Made by a program: the position numbers and the translations under genes. This document shows, piece by piece, positions 12,408-23,648 of a stretch of 64,000 bases of DNA. The notes under the pieces are model-generated. The model was not told the origin of the DNA, searched no databases, and saw only the letters and a program-made list of their open reading frames with translations. The DNA is from Tetracladium setigerum (Eukaryota; Ascomycota; Leotiomycetes; Helotiales), in contig PZJY01000009.1 of the NCBI GenBank assembly GCA_031472005.1, positions 2,536,703-2,600,702 on the forward strand, written 5' to 3'. How positions within the stretch are numbered: the stretch's first letter is position 1; every line of letters begins with the position of its first letter.

Positions 12408-14822
12408 ATGGCGGAATTCAAGATCTCAGCCTCCCTTGTTGGGCATGACGATGATGTAAGCTCTTGCTTGCGTTCGTCGACGATGACAAACTAACTCTCT
12501 ATACAGGTTCGAGGTGTCTCTTTTCCCACCCCAGAAGCAATCATTTCGGCGTCTAGAGATGGCACTGTCCGAATATGGAACCTACTTTCAAACAATCCTC
12601 CCACCTACGATGATACCATCTCCTCACAGTCCTCGAGTTTCGTCAACGCAGTCGCATACCTCCCACCTACTCCCGAGCACCCCCAAGGACTGATCATATC
12701 TGGCGGCAAGGATGTAGTCATTGACGTGAGGGAGCCCTCTAAGAAACCAGAGGATAGTGCTGAAGCTCTGCTGCTTGGCCACTCATCTAACATCTGCGCG
12801 TTGAACGTGGACGAGGAGGGGAAGTTCATCGCCAGTGGCAGTTGGGACAATGATGCGAGGATATGGCCAGTGGGCAAATGGGAAACGGATGTTGTCTTGA
12901 AGGGGCATCAACACTCTCCTTGGGCAGTTCTGGCATACGACTCTGATACCATCCTAACGGGGTCTGGAGACAATCACATCCGGGTATTCAATAGGAGTGG
13001 GAAGCTGTTAAAGCAGTTCTTGGGAAGCGATACACCTGTTCGATCACTGGCGAAGCTACCGAAAAACCATCCATCTGGAGCAGACTTTGCTTCAGCCGCC
13101 AACGATGGGATCATTCGACTATGGACGTTGTCAGGAAAGAGAGTGGCAGAGTTGCATGGTCATGAGAGTTTTGTTTACTCCATTGCTTCGTTGCCAAGCG
13201 GAGAATTGGTCAGTTCTGGTGAGGACCGAACCGTGAGGGTTTGGCAGGGAACGCAATGTATCCAAACGATCACACATCCCGCAATATCAGTGTGGCAGGT
13301 TGCGGTTTGCAAGGCGACTGGCGATATTGCTACAGGTGCAAGCGACAAGATTTTGCGGGTTTTCACCAGAGATCCAAAGCGTTTTGCAAATGCTGAGACG
13401 ACGAAACTATTTGAAGACTCAGTTCGAGAGTCATCCATCCCTCAACAACAGCTTGGGGAAATTAACAAGGAGAAATTGCCTGGCCCAGAGTTTCTGACAC
13501 AGAAATCGGGGACAAAGGAGGGCCAAAATCAATTAATCAGAGAATCGGATGGTTCTGTAACTGCTCATTCATGGTCAACCGGTATGTTTGTTGCCTCAGC
13601 TTCGGAACACTACTGATTTTAAACAGGAGAACAACGATGGGTCAGCATTGGAACCGTGGTAAGCAGTGTTGGTAGCGGGGGTCGTGACAAGGTCGAATAT
13701 CTAGGAAAGAAGTACGACTTCGTTTTCGACGTCGATATTCAAGAAGGCGCGCCTGCATTAAAACTTCCCTTCAATCTCTCTCAAAACCCTTACGAAGCTG
13801 CGTCCAAATTCATCTCCGACAACGAACTACCAATTAGCTATCTTGACCAAGTCGCAAACTTCATCACCACAAATACACAAGGAGCAACGATTGGTGAAGC
13901 TGCTCAGGCGGACGCAACTCCAGACGCCTGGGGCAGTCAGAATAGGTATCGACCTGGAGACGGAAATACACCAGCCGCTCTTCCACCAGTAGCGAAACTG
14001 CTTCCACAAAAGGATTATCTCAGCATTTTGATTACGCGTATGCCTGCGGTTGAGAAGAAGATTCGGGAGTTGAACCAGGATCTAATCAAGAATGGCCACA
14101 AGGATGTCTCGCTCAATCCCGAGGAGCTCAACACCCTTTCTAGTTTGCGCCAGCATATCGAGAGTTCCGGTGCTACGAAGACATCACAATCAGTCGTTGG
14201 AGGTTTAGATCTCGCCGTCAAGATTGTCACAAAATGGCCATACGAAAACCGCCTCCCTGGTCTTGATCTTCTACGTCTTCTGGCCGTCGCGCCTCAAACC
14301 GCGTCATTCTCGTTTGGAAATAGCAATATCGTTGATGTTTTCGAAGTTGGTGCAACTGAAACTACCCCGCCAGCTGAGAACCATGTTATGATGGCCATCC
14401 GTGGTTTCGCCAATCTTTTTGACTCGGTTGAGGGACGAAACTTGGCAGTCGCCGAATTTGACAAGATTCAAGGGGTAGTCAAGCCTTCTCTCCCTACCAC
14501 ATCGAATCGAAATCTTTTGATGGCCATTGTTACGCTTTACATCAACTACGCAGTCTACTTCAAATCAGAATCTAATACTTCCTTTGAACCGGTCATCGAC
14601 GTTCTCGATACTTTGATCAAGATTATCAGTACACAAAAAGATGCTGAGGTTGTGTTCAGAGCTTTCGTCGCCATCGGTACATTACTGACGCTGGATGATG
14701 AGATCAAGAGTGCCGCGAAGGATGTATATGGGGTTGAAGGTGCCATTGTGAAGGCTTTGGCGAAGGCGAGCGATCCACGGATCAAGAGCTTGTCAAAAGA
14801 GATTGCGGATTTGTTAAAGTGA
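12408..14822 (+). CDS. DOA1: DOA1/PLAA-type ubiquitin-binding WD40-PFU-PUL protein (Cdc48 cofactor)
   Basis: Homologue of yeast Doa1/Ufd3 and human PLAA, which bind ubiquitin and Cdc48/p97 and control ubiquitin recycling and sorting of ubiquitinated cargo. Exons: 12408-12455, 12507-13581, 13627-14822; total 2319 bases, 772 residues, close to the usual size. An N-terminal seven-bladed WD40 propeller covers about residues 1-310 (TVRIWNLLS, ASGSWDNDARIW, TVRVWQGTQCIQT). The PFU ubiquitin-binding domain follows (about 365-480, with WVSIGTVV and YDFVFDVDIQEG). The PUL armadillo-like Cdc48-binding domain fills about 500-772. Both introns have consensus GTAAGC or GTATGT donors and all junctions keep frame. 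No damage. Confidence 0.92.
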
Positions 14823-15244
14823 TGATGAGGGGGTGGAGAACTTATGCATTTTCAGGGAGCCTGTTCTAGAAGAGAGTGCATGATGATCATGATGATGGTG
14901 CATACCGAGCAAGCGAGCGGTGCATCTACGAAAGCACTGATTTTGCATTGAGAAATAACACGAATACCTAACTTCATTAACTAGTACTATGGCTGTGAGT
15001 GTGTTTAATGCGTAGTATACTGTGGCAAGTGACACCTACCAACTTAGCACGTGTTTATTTTACGCATTCAACTTTTAAAGAGAAAGAATTTGAGCCCAAG
15101 ATGCGGGAATTTACATTCTTGGTTTCACTTCGTTCGAGGGCTGTATACCAAGAACACCTAAATTCAAAAGTTTTCTCCTGTCTATTTCTAATGTAAACAC
15201 CAACCCCACCATCAACCGACAATGCACTCTCAACATACCCCAGA
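14823..15244. other. Convergent 3' intergenic spacer
   Basis: Tail-to-tail spacer between the DOA1-like gene (plus) and the GNAT-like gene (minus). It should hold both transcription terminators. No gene seen. Confidence 0.5.
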
Positions 15245-16081
15245 CTAAAGCTCGACCTGAATCCCCACACTTTCCCCCTTACCACTCCTCTCAAACTTCC
15301 TTTCCCCAGTATTCTCATCCACCATATCTCCCACCCAAACCCTACAAACCTCTCTACCACCCAGGCCCATCCAAACCCTCGCCACCGCTCCAGCACTAGT
15401 ATTAACATACACACACTTCCACTCCTCTGCCCTAGCATTATCCACACACCACTTCGCCAAAGCCTTCATCAGCCCCTTGCCCTGATAATCTGCTTTCGTC
15501 GCCGTTCCCGCGCGCTTGAGCCGCTGACCTGCACCTGTCGTGGGAAGATAGTGTGGATTGGCACTGAGTTGGGATTTGCGAATTGGATCCATGACTGCAT
15601 AGAGTTGAACAGTTTCCGGCAACGCCCTCGCCCACTTCATCAATTCTTCCAAAGGCGGAGGCTTGAAATCGTCATGTGAGATACAGATGCTCACCAAAGG
15701 CCCATCCATCTTCTCCAGCAATAACCTCTCGCCTTCGTCGTCACTTATGTCTTTACCGTCATCGAAATCATCCCAAAGGATCTTGCCACCGACGGCTTCG
15801 CTTTCGGGACTTTTGTACACATATTCGGTGTCAAATACACCCCAGCATAAAGATCCTCCGTTCTGGCTGATGCAGAAATCGAAAATGTCGGGTGCGATGC
15901 GGAAAGCTTGGAGAGTTGTTGAGGTGCGGCGGCCTACGTATTGGGCGGACCATTTTGGGGAGTGGAAGATGTTTGAGTGGTATTGGATTGCTCCTGCGAA
16001 GTGGGAGTCCGACATAGTTAGCTGGCGGATTTCATAGCGAGGTGGGAGGGTGGTAGTTGGGCCGGGCGTTGCGGAAGGCAT
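15245..16081 (-). CDS. GNAT-like N-acetyltransferase domain protein
   Basis: Single-exon gene of 278 residues if translation starts at 16081 (MPSATPGP). An upstream in-frame ATG at 16186 would add a basic leader that looks like 5' UTR. The strongest signal is in the C-terminal third: ATKADYQGKGLMKALAKW, which matches motif A of the GNAT fold (Q/R-x-x-G-x-G/A for acetyl-CoA pyrophosphate), followed by a beta strand (WKCVYVNTSAGA). The N-terminal half is poorly conserved, as usual in fungal GNATs, and has an acidic stretch (DDFDDGKDISDDEGE). The substrate cannot be assigned. It stands alone, with a long AT-rich upstream region. Confidence 0.68.
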   Translation of the reverse strand: MPSATPGPTTTLPPRYEIRQLTMSDSHFAGAIQYHSNIFHSPKWSAQYVGRRTSTTLQAFRIAPDIFDFCISQNGGSLCWGVFDTEYVYKSPESEAVGGKILWDDFDDGKDISDDEGERLLLEKMDGPLVSICISHDDFKPPPLEELMKWARALPETVQLYAVMDPIRKSQLSANPHYLPTTGAGQRLKRAGTATKADYQGKGLMKALAKWCVDNARAEEWKCVYVNTSAGAVARVWMGLGGREVCRVWVGDMVDENTGERKFERSGKGESVGIQVEL

Positions 16082-17218
16082 ATTGTTGTTTTTTCGTTTT
16101 TGTTTCTGCCTCTGTGTATATCTGAAGAATAGTTTATGGTGGCTGCGAAATCTAGGTACACTCTTTTGCTCCGTTTGAGAAATCAAAAAATCAAAACGAA
16201 GGTTGGCAGTTGTCGGTGAGATATATACTAATGGTCTACAAGCGGGGATGAGGTGAGATCGAGAAACGAGGCGCTTGGTCTGTACGTACTCTCGGCAACA
16301 GGACTGTGAACGGGGTGGAAGGATTCCCCGTCCCCGTCTTTTTTTTGCAACATGATTCGAGGTGAAAGCGAAAGCGAGAAGAGCATCGTAAAGCGAGGGG
16401 TTTGGAAGAATTCCTACATTTGGTGCGAATGACGCTCATATTCTTCTGTCCGAATACACCATTTGAATTATACACAGACTTGTCCGCTCTGGACGTTGTT
16501 TACGTTTGGAGTAGCATTGACATATATTTTTATCTCAACTGATTTCCTTCGTGCCAAAGTGCATGGCACTTCCGAGGTTAAATCAGAAGAGTGATATGAA
16601 AACAGTAGGCAAGGATTAAGAATGCAAGTAAGTGAACGGAAAATCGGGGAATCCTAGGCTTCCATAATTTGCGATATTGCTTGTCGTAATACATGCGTCT
16701 TTTCATCAAAAGCATCAGAAGCAAACAAGCAAGAATAATAAGAGAAGACCAGCCGAATTAATAGCTGGAGCTAATCATACAGTTGAGACGGAAAAATCGG
16801 TGCGAGAGGCTACCCACTTGGGACGGTACTGAAAATTGAAGTAAACGTCGAAGTACGAACTCAAATGGATGTAGGACGTGTCATTTGTATGAACGATATA
16901 TCGTCAATAATTACTCCCATTCACCCCCTTCCAATCCCATCTTCCCAATATCGTAAACGTGTGGAGTCAAAAAAACTTGATCAAGCCACTCAGCCCCAAG
17001 ATTCCCCAGGATTCCCCAACGCCAAATATACAAAAGCCGACCTATCCAACCCATGACGTAGAAATGAGGGAGAATGGTGGTGTGGTGTGGACCGCTAAAT
17101 GATGATATCTACAAAAGAACTTCTTTGTTCTTCCTCTTCTTTTCGTCCCCTTTGGTCTGGTGCTGTGCATCCGGGTTTCTATTCTCGGGTCTTGAAAATT
17201 CTCTTCGTAGGGCTTCAT
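16082..17218. other. Intergenic stretch
   Basis: More than 1.1 kb between two same-strand genes. No supported reading frame. It should contain the GNAT-like gene's promoter and the BIM1-like gene's terminator. Confidence 0.45.
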
Positions 17219-18212
17219 TTATAGGAAGGCAAACATCAAAAATCCAACGAGTGGGAGTAAAGCCGAAGTGGTCACTGTCCTCAGCGCCGAGCTTTTCGAG
17301 TAGCCGGCCATCGGTATGGAGTAAACGTTGTTGAAGGAGAGATCTGTAGAGTTGAAGCAGTTCGTTTCATTGACTTCTGCCACGTCCTTTTGTTCCGCGA
17401 AGGTGATATCTACGCACTGGGAGGTCGTTAGCAATTGTAAAATAGAGAATGAACGCCTGCAAGCGGTTGTGACTGAGAAGTGGACCGAGAACCAAGGGCC
17501 AAGAGCTGCACTCCAGGACCAAGTTCAGGAACATGGATCCAAGAGCTGCAGTCCAAGATTGGAATCTCGGATCAAGAACTTGAACTTGGTTCTAAGGAGC
17601 GAGATTCGGAAAGGGAAACAATGGCAAGGAGCGTCAAATAAAGGGAGGCTTACAGAATAAAGAGCAGCGCCGTGCAAAGCCGTCTCAATCACTTGAATGG
17701 TTGCGTTGTCTCCGACCTTCACACTAGTATTTGCCGGCAAAGGTACTTGTGGCAGACACACAGTTCCTGGGTATGGGTTCTTGCTGGGTCCGACCAGTTG
17801 GAAGACTGGTGCCATGGGGAAAGACATGTTAAATGGTCCACCTCCTGGTCCATCAGTACCGAAACCTAGATTGATGTAGAGGAAGGCAGTCGCATGGCCT
17901 TGGAACCATCCAGGTTGGAAAGCAATAGCACCGCCCGTGATGGGCCATTTCGTTCGGTTGGTGGTAACAGGATGCCCGCCGCCTGGATTGTGTATTAATT
18001 AGCCGTATTCTTGAGAGACATAGACCTCCCGCTCTCAGCCCCTCAAAAAGGCAATACTCACAAGGAAACATCCACTGCATGCCATAAGGATAGGTCGCAT
18101 TGGTGACCAAATTATCTCCTCTCCATCCCGGATAAGTCATAACAATGTGCGCATCCACCATTCCCACCACGGCCAATACGGCACACCATATTGAGCTCCT
18201 GGAGAAGATCAT
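17219..18212 (-). CDS. BIM1-like (X325, LPMO-fold) GPI-anchored copper-binding protein
   Basis: Member of the BIM1/X325 family: copper proteins with the fold of lytic polysaccharide monooxygenases. In Cryptococcus, Bim1 takes part in copper uptake rather than polysaccharide oxidation. Exons: 18212-18062, 17982-17654, 17416-17219; total 678 bases, 225 residues. The signal peptide ends at Ala21, so the mature protein starts with His22 (HIVMTYPGWRGDN). An N-terminal His is the first copper ligand of the family. Conserved features follow: a PCGGGHPV Cys-containing motif, PGTVCLPQVPLP, and a Cys pair (CVDITFAE and ETNCFNS). The C-terminus is a small-residue site plus a hydrophobic tail ending FLMFAFL, a typical GPI signal, so it should sit on the plasma membrane or wall. 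Introns use GTGAGT and GTAAGC donors. Confidence 0.85.
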
Positions 18213-19916
18213 GTTGAGTGTTGTGTGTGTTTGTGTGACTAAGCGCTGGGTTTCCTTCCTTTGATATTGCTTCCTCACTGCAAGTGCTCTGCTTCACGTC
18301 GTCGTCGTCGTGATTGTCGTCCAAGTCGTCGATACCAGATCGGGGGCTTCCTCTAAGAGATACTGTCCGCTGCGATAATTGGTGCGGTGTGGAGGAGGAC
18401 GAGGTTGGGTCGGAATAGTAGGTAGTTGCTGTCGTCGAGGATGGGTTGACTTGACAGAGAGAGTGAGAGAGAGAGTGAGTGAGGGAGAAAGAAGGTGGTC
18501 GGTCTCCATCTTGGCTGTGGGCGAGAGAGCGCCCTTTTGTTCGATTGGGGCTGTCAATGGGTATTCGCTGTGGTGTGTGAGTGAGGGTGCATCTCGTTGC
18601 GCCGACCTTCTGGCCCCTCGCATACTGATCAAAGGATGGCGACGTCTGAGTGGTTACTGGGGAAGCGCCCGCGATGAACGGGCCCCATGCAAAGTTCCCG
18701 GCAGTAGGTGGCCCACGGCACCACAGCATATGATTTGCAGTTGAACAGCCAATCCCAAAGCCCAGACCACACTTCCACATGTAGGCGCTGGGGATTTGAC
18801 AGGGACAAAGACGAGAGCGCTCGTTCACGGGCTCGCTTACACCCTCGAAGCGCTGGGGAGGCAATAGAGCGAGCTGAGTGGCTGGGTGTTTGGGGAGGAA
18901 TGCAGCAACCGCAGAACTCAGAACTCAGAACGGAGAATTATTGAGAATTGAGAATGCTGATGGGGGGAGGAAGGAATGGAACATTGGAATGATGGAATAC
19001 AGAGGACGAGAAAGAAGGTGAGAAATGGACTGACTTGCTTGTATCGGATGGTCCGGAGAAAGTAACCGCTGGGGAAAGTTGTAGAGTGACTTTACCGAGC
19101 TTTGTATAGCAACAAAGAAGACTATTTTCCCCCTTCCAGTACTCCGTAAAGAGAGGAGTGGTGTCTTCAACCGATACAGCAGTCAGTACTGCACAGTAAC
19201 ACAGAGGACGCTCCATGCAGAAAGAATTATTGGCTTGGAGGAATAGTCAACCAGGTGAGGAGGTAGAACTCGTTATACATTACCAAGGTAGCAACATGAT
19301 AATCGATGAGAACTTACCCAAACAGCATTTGACCTACCACACTCAACTCAGGTACCGAACTACAGTACTACATCTTGCGAGCTTGCCAATCATAATCTTA
19401 CAATAAATCCGATGAATTCTCAATAAATATTGGATAGATGAGGGAAGTTCCTGCTTCTCCAAGCATCACTTCCGGCATGCTGAAGCGCACTCAGTCTCTT
19501 TCCCTTGCCTGCTAAGGCTTCTCTTACACCCCAAGTATCAAACAAATCTCTCATCTCTCATCTCCAAGAAATAGGCTCATCACATCCTCAGCGCTTCAAG
19601 GAACATGAACATGGGCGATGCAAATCTCGTGGTCTGAGAAATCGGCCGACCCAGCTGACCGACCCTCCCCTCCCTCTTCGAAGGAGAGAAAAGCGGTGGA
19701 GCGCGGCAATAAAAGTGAGATGCCAAAAATAGAGAATAATTATTTTGACCTTTGCACACAATTTCTGCTGTTGACAAGCTCTCGAACGACGAAAGCAGTC
19801 GAACACGCGATTGAAACAATCATATAATACCACTGGGCTGTAACACTCGGTAGATTTTGATCAGGAGAACATACGATACCTCACCCCACGACCAATCAAC
19901 CAAGTAAATTACCACA
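18213..19916. other. Long divergent intergenic region with simple-sequence tracts
   Basis: Lies between the starts of the BIM1-like gene (minus) and the SRR1-like gene (plus). It contains a GTC/GTCGTC run at about 18296-18325 and a GA-rich tract at about 18455-18495. No supported gene. Part is probably a long 5' UTR and promoter of the copper gene. I did not recognise a specific copper-responsive element. Confidence 0.45.
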
Positions 19917-21165
19917 ATGCCACACACGAACCGAAAAAAGAAGCCCTCAACCGCGCGCACCAACAAACCTACGATCGTCCACACGAAAAGACAAGAGATT
20001 CTTGACGATGAAGGATGGACACATGTCGTGGACACTCCTCGGAAACGCAGCTCTACGCTGACAAGGAGTGCGAACGGGGGACTTCATACTGGTGATTTCG
20101 AGATCAATGGTGCGGGGTATGTTCAGAGGACCGCAGAGGAAATGGAGAAGGAATTCGCCTACTGGAGGAAAGGTTGGGAGGAGAGCGCAAGTTACAAGAG
20201 GCTGGGACGTCTGTTGAGGGGTGAAGTGGATGTGGTGGAGGAGACGAGGGATGAGGAGGAATCTGTTGAAGAGGGAGAGGACTCTGGGGATGTGGAAGCG
20301 GAGGTCGAGAAGACACCAGCACCTGAATCCGAGTTGGTCAACAAAAAGGAGGAGGATGCTACAGATGATAAAACTACAGAGAGTCCCGAGCAGAGTAAAG
20401 CAGAAGTGCCTGTTTTGGAGAACAAGGAGAACGAGGAGTTAGCCGACAAGTCATCAGAAAGCGTGGAGGCATCGAAAACTGAAGAACCGCTTGTGGACCA
20501 GCAAACACCACTAGTTGTCGAAGGGCCTCCCACTCAGAGGCGGAAGGTTGATAACATTATAGTTCTTGGTCTTGGAAGTCTCCAGAGCGCACGAAGGGAA
20601 GGACGGAGAGCAACGCTCACACAACTCGCAGCGCTGCAAACTATCGTCCAGTATCTCGGTATGTCCTCTTGCTTTCACATATCATCCAACCAGCTGACCT
20701 TTCCAGAATCCCAAGTCGAAAAAGCTCAGCCACTCAAGATCATTCTACAAGAGCCTCTTTTCACCCCTCTTGACATCACATACCTCAGCTCCATCCCAAA
20801 CTATGAGATTGTCAACGACCCAGAAGCTTTCACCAAGATCACCGGGGAAAGCTTGGTGTATGCCATTCACTGCTATGCTCAAGTATACAAGGCTATCAGC
20901 GAGGGTGTCCGACCTGCTGTGTTGATTGGCACGGACGTTGGAAATTTCGGGAGGTTCAATTTGTGAGTCTTCCTCTTCCACTTGACACAGAAGGGATGTT
21001 AAACTAATATGCCACAGATCTGAAAGTGCGGATGCTATCCAGAAACAGCTCGAAGAACTCGTATCAGGGTGTGAAGTTCTCGATTTCCCCAAGTCAGACA
21101 CGACTTCTCAGATACGAAGATCTACTGGCGAAGGGACGAGATTACTCTGGCGGCTGATGGTATAG
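19917..21165 (+). CDS. SRR1-like domain protein
   Basis: Contains the SRR1-like domain, named after Arabidopsis SRR1 (sensitivity to red light reduced). It is found in fungal and animal proteins with poorly known roles in transcription or circadian output. Exons: 19917-20658, 20707-20962, 21018-21165; total 1146 bases, 381 residues, all junctions in frame. The N-terminal half is basic then strongly acidic and low-complexity (Glu-rich, about 85-200), probably disordered. The SRR1 domain starts near residue 205 with VDNIIVLGLGSLQSARR and continues through QEPLFTPLDITYL and the VYAIHCY segment to the end. No damage. Function in this organism is not inferable. Confidence 0.82.
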
Positions 21166-21266
21166 ATTCGTCAAGTATCAAGCAATAAATCAAGCAAACC
21201 ATATACAGCACAACATTTCTCTTTTCTTCACTCTCACAGTCAAGACCAGCATCATGACCCTGCAGC

Positions 21267-22072
21267 TTATTTTACGTCCTCCACACTCACAACAGTTGCA
21301 AACACATCGCCCAATTCAGCCAAAGTAACCTTCACAAGTGTTTCGGCGTCCACACCAGGAACTGCAATTCGTTAGCCAACAGTACTTCTATTGCTGATCT
21401 GCAATTGGGAAGACTTACTATCTCTGTCTCCGACGGCCTCTCGCACCACGACCACTTCATACCCTCTCTCAGCAGCCTGTCTCGCGGTGGTACTAACACA
21501 TACATGTGCCATGTAACCGACTATTTCAATTAGCACACACTCCCTTGCAACAACCCCATTCTCACCCTCACCCTCCTCCCCAGAGAAAGACATAGTAAGA
21601 AGAAGCAAAACTTACCCAGGACTACCTTATTCCTTCCCGTTCCCTTCAAGTAGGTGTCCAAATCAGTCTTGAAGAAACTCCCGGGCGCCGTTTTCTCAAT
21701 AATCTTCTCCCCATCTTTCGGAGTCAACTCATCAAAGATTGCAGCGAGCGGTGTGGAAGGGGTAAAGACTGGTGCGCCATCTGGAACTATATGGATGATG
21801 TGTGCGAGGGGAGCCTCGGCAGAGCGGTACTTCTCGAGGAGGGTTGAGATGGCTTTGCGGGTTGAGGAGACATTGGAGGTGGCGAGTTTGCCGGAGATGT
21901 ATCTGTTTTGTTGGAGTTAAGATGGAGGTACTCGAGAAGTCTTTGAGAGATATACGATATAAAAAGAGAGGGGGTCGTACTCATTCTGAGCATCAATGAT
22001 GAGGAGCACACTGTCGTTGGTTGAGACTGTGGATGGGGTGACGCCGAGGAGGTCTCTGAATGAAGTTGCCAT
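21267..22072 (-). CDS. Isochorismatase-like cysteine hydrolase
   Basis: Small hydrolase of the isochorismatase/nicotinamidase superfamily. Exons: 22072-21981, 21902-21616, 21520-21419, 21361-21267; total 576 bases, 191 residues. The catalytic triad is visible: Asp27 (LLIIDAQNEY), Lys101 (EKTAPGSFF) and Cys135 (MAHVCVSTTAR). The Gly-Tyr-Met-Ala-His block before the Cys and the following alpha helix are typical. No nicotinamidase-type metal-binding histidine set is obvious, so an isochorismatase-like or amidohydrolase role is more likely than nicotinamidase. The substrate is unknown. It converges on the SRR1-like gene with only 101 bases between the stops. Confidence 0.85.
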
Positions 22073-23648
22073 TTTTTTGTGGTGGGATGTGATAATTTGT
22101 TTAAATAGGTATATCCTCTATCTTGCTTTTCTGAACATCAACAATTGAAGGAGAATGAAGGATTATTATATATCTCGGGCTATCTGATTAGTCGTATCGC
22201 GGGGTTGTAGTCTTGTGGCTGTCGTAGAACGATTGATGGATTATTAAGCTGCGCTCGATTGGAAGCAGAGGAGGGAGGGCAGATGATGCAAGCTTCGGCG
22301 ACGAAGGCAGGAAAATGTCTGTTGTGTTTGATGCTTTTATTCTTGTCTCGGTATTATTTTATTTTCTAATGCCATAACAATTGCGGGGTTGATTCTCTTG
22401 TCCCTTCCCTTCGCCCTAGTAGTGAGGGGTGATGAGAGGGCTAGAAGGAGAATTTTCGATGATGTTGTTCCATAGCTCCGATGGGTGTCTTACTCGTCAT
22501 CTCGGCAGGAGTAGTCAAGCATCACCAAGCAAATTGTTGATGTGGCAGAAGGGCACAGCAGTAGTAGTGAAGAATACCTACCTATATACCTACCTAGGGT
22601 ACCTTAGGTAAGGTAAAGTACTTTGCTACTTCACCTGCTACAAGAAGTCGCTGCACAAAATCAGCAGTTTTTAGTTATAGACATGCCGGCCTTACTATGT
22701 CAATACCTACCTATGTACTGTACCTATATATAGATATATCCTCGTATGGCTATGTAGGTACACATGTACGGAGTATAGACCTACCAGAGACTGTGTATTG
22801 ACCCTACATGCATATGTACGAAGTACCTAGGTACTAACCTACATTCGCAACTACACTACCTTCCCACAATCTATATAGATATCTACCTGGATACCTACTC
22901 GTACTGTAGAACTCAACAACAATAAGCTCTCGGCTGTTTGTTTTGATCCGAAGGGTCACTTCTCCCGCTGGTTGCACAGCACAGGAACGCGCAAGACTGG
23001 GCCAGGAAGGGATTGACAGGAGGCACAACCCGTCAGCCACCTTCGTCGTTTCTGGCTTTTGGCTTTTTTTTTTTTTGCCTCGCCAACCATCACAGGCCAC
23101 CGACAGGGGGCCCGCTCACAACTTGGATGTTGTGCTATGTATGGCATGCAATTCAATCAATTCTTCCTCCTCCCAATTCAATGGTGATTTGTTGTTGCTG
23201 TCGCTATTCTTGTTGAAAGCATTCCTCTAACATTTGGCCATGTCATCTGATGATATCAATAGCTCATCCATTATTGTTCGTTCTATCGGCACTTCCATCT
23301 CCATTATTAAATCCGCCGCCCCTGAAACGAAGGGTGAGATGAAAGCTTCCTTCCTGCGTGGCCGATCTTCCCTTTCCTGCTGCTTTTGACTCCACTCTCA
23401 ATTGGAAACTTGGAAGTTTCGCCGCCGTTGTCTTGTCATCGAATACGGGCACGGCCACTGGTAGTTCGAGACAGCGAGCGACTCAATACACCATTGTACA
23501 CCACACTAGCGATTGGAATACGAGACAGAACAACAAGAACAAACACCAGCTTGAGCTATTCCAGGCACTCCCTTGACCTCCACTTTCCTTACTACGACTG
23601 AGCACGACCTTTCGCCATCGTATCACCATCTAGAGCATCACCATCACG
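22073..23648. promoter_or_regulatory. Divergent intergenic region with dense TACCT/AGGTA repeats
   Basis: Separates the starts of the hydrolase (minus) and the GH17 gene (plus). From about 22563 to 22900 the pentamer TACCT and its complement AGGTA recur many times, with palindromes such as GTACCTAGGTAC at 22823-22834. A T tract lies near 23060-23075. A CA-rich, CT-rich leader runs up to the GH17 start. No coding frame is convincing. Confidence 0.5.
22563..22900. repeat. TACCT/AGGTA-rich low-complexity block
   Basis: Many overlapping copies of TACCTA and TAGGTA in both orientations, mixed with TATATA steps. Degenerate rather than a clean tandem array. Could be a microsatellite-like remnant or a cluster of binding sites. 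Confidence 0.55.

Noticed and set aside
18112..18864. A long minus-strand frame of 250 residues upstream of the BIM1-like gene
   Set aside because: It arises from CT/GA simple repeats and overlaps the real first exon in another frame.
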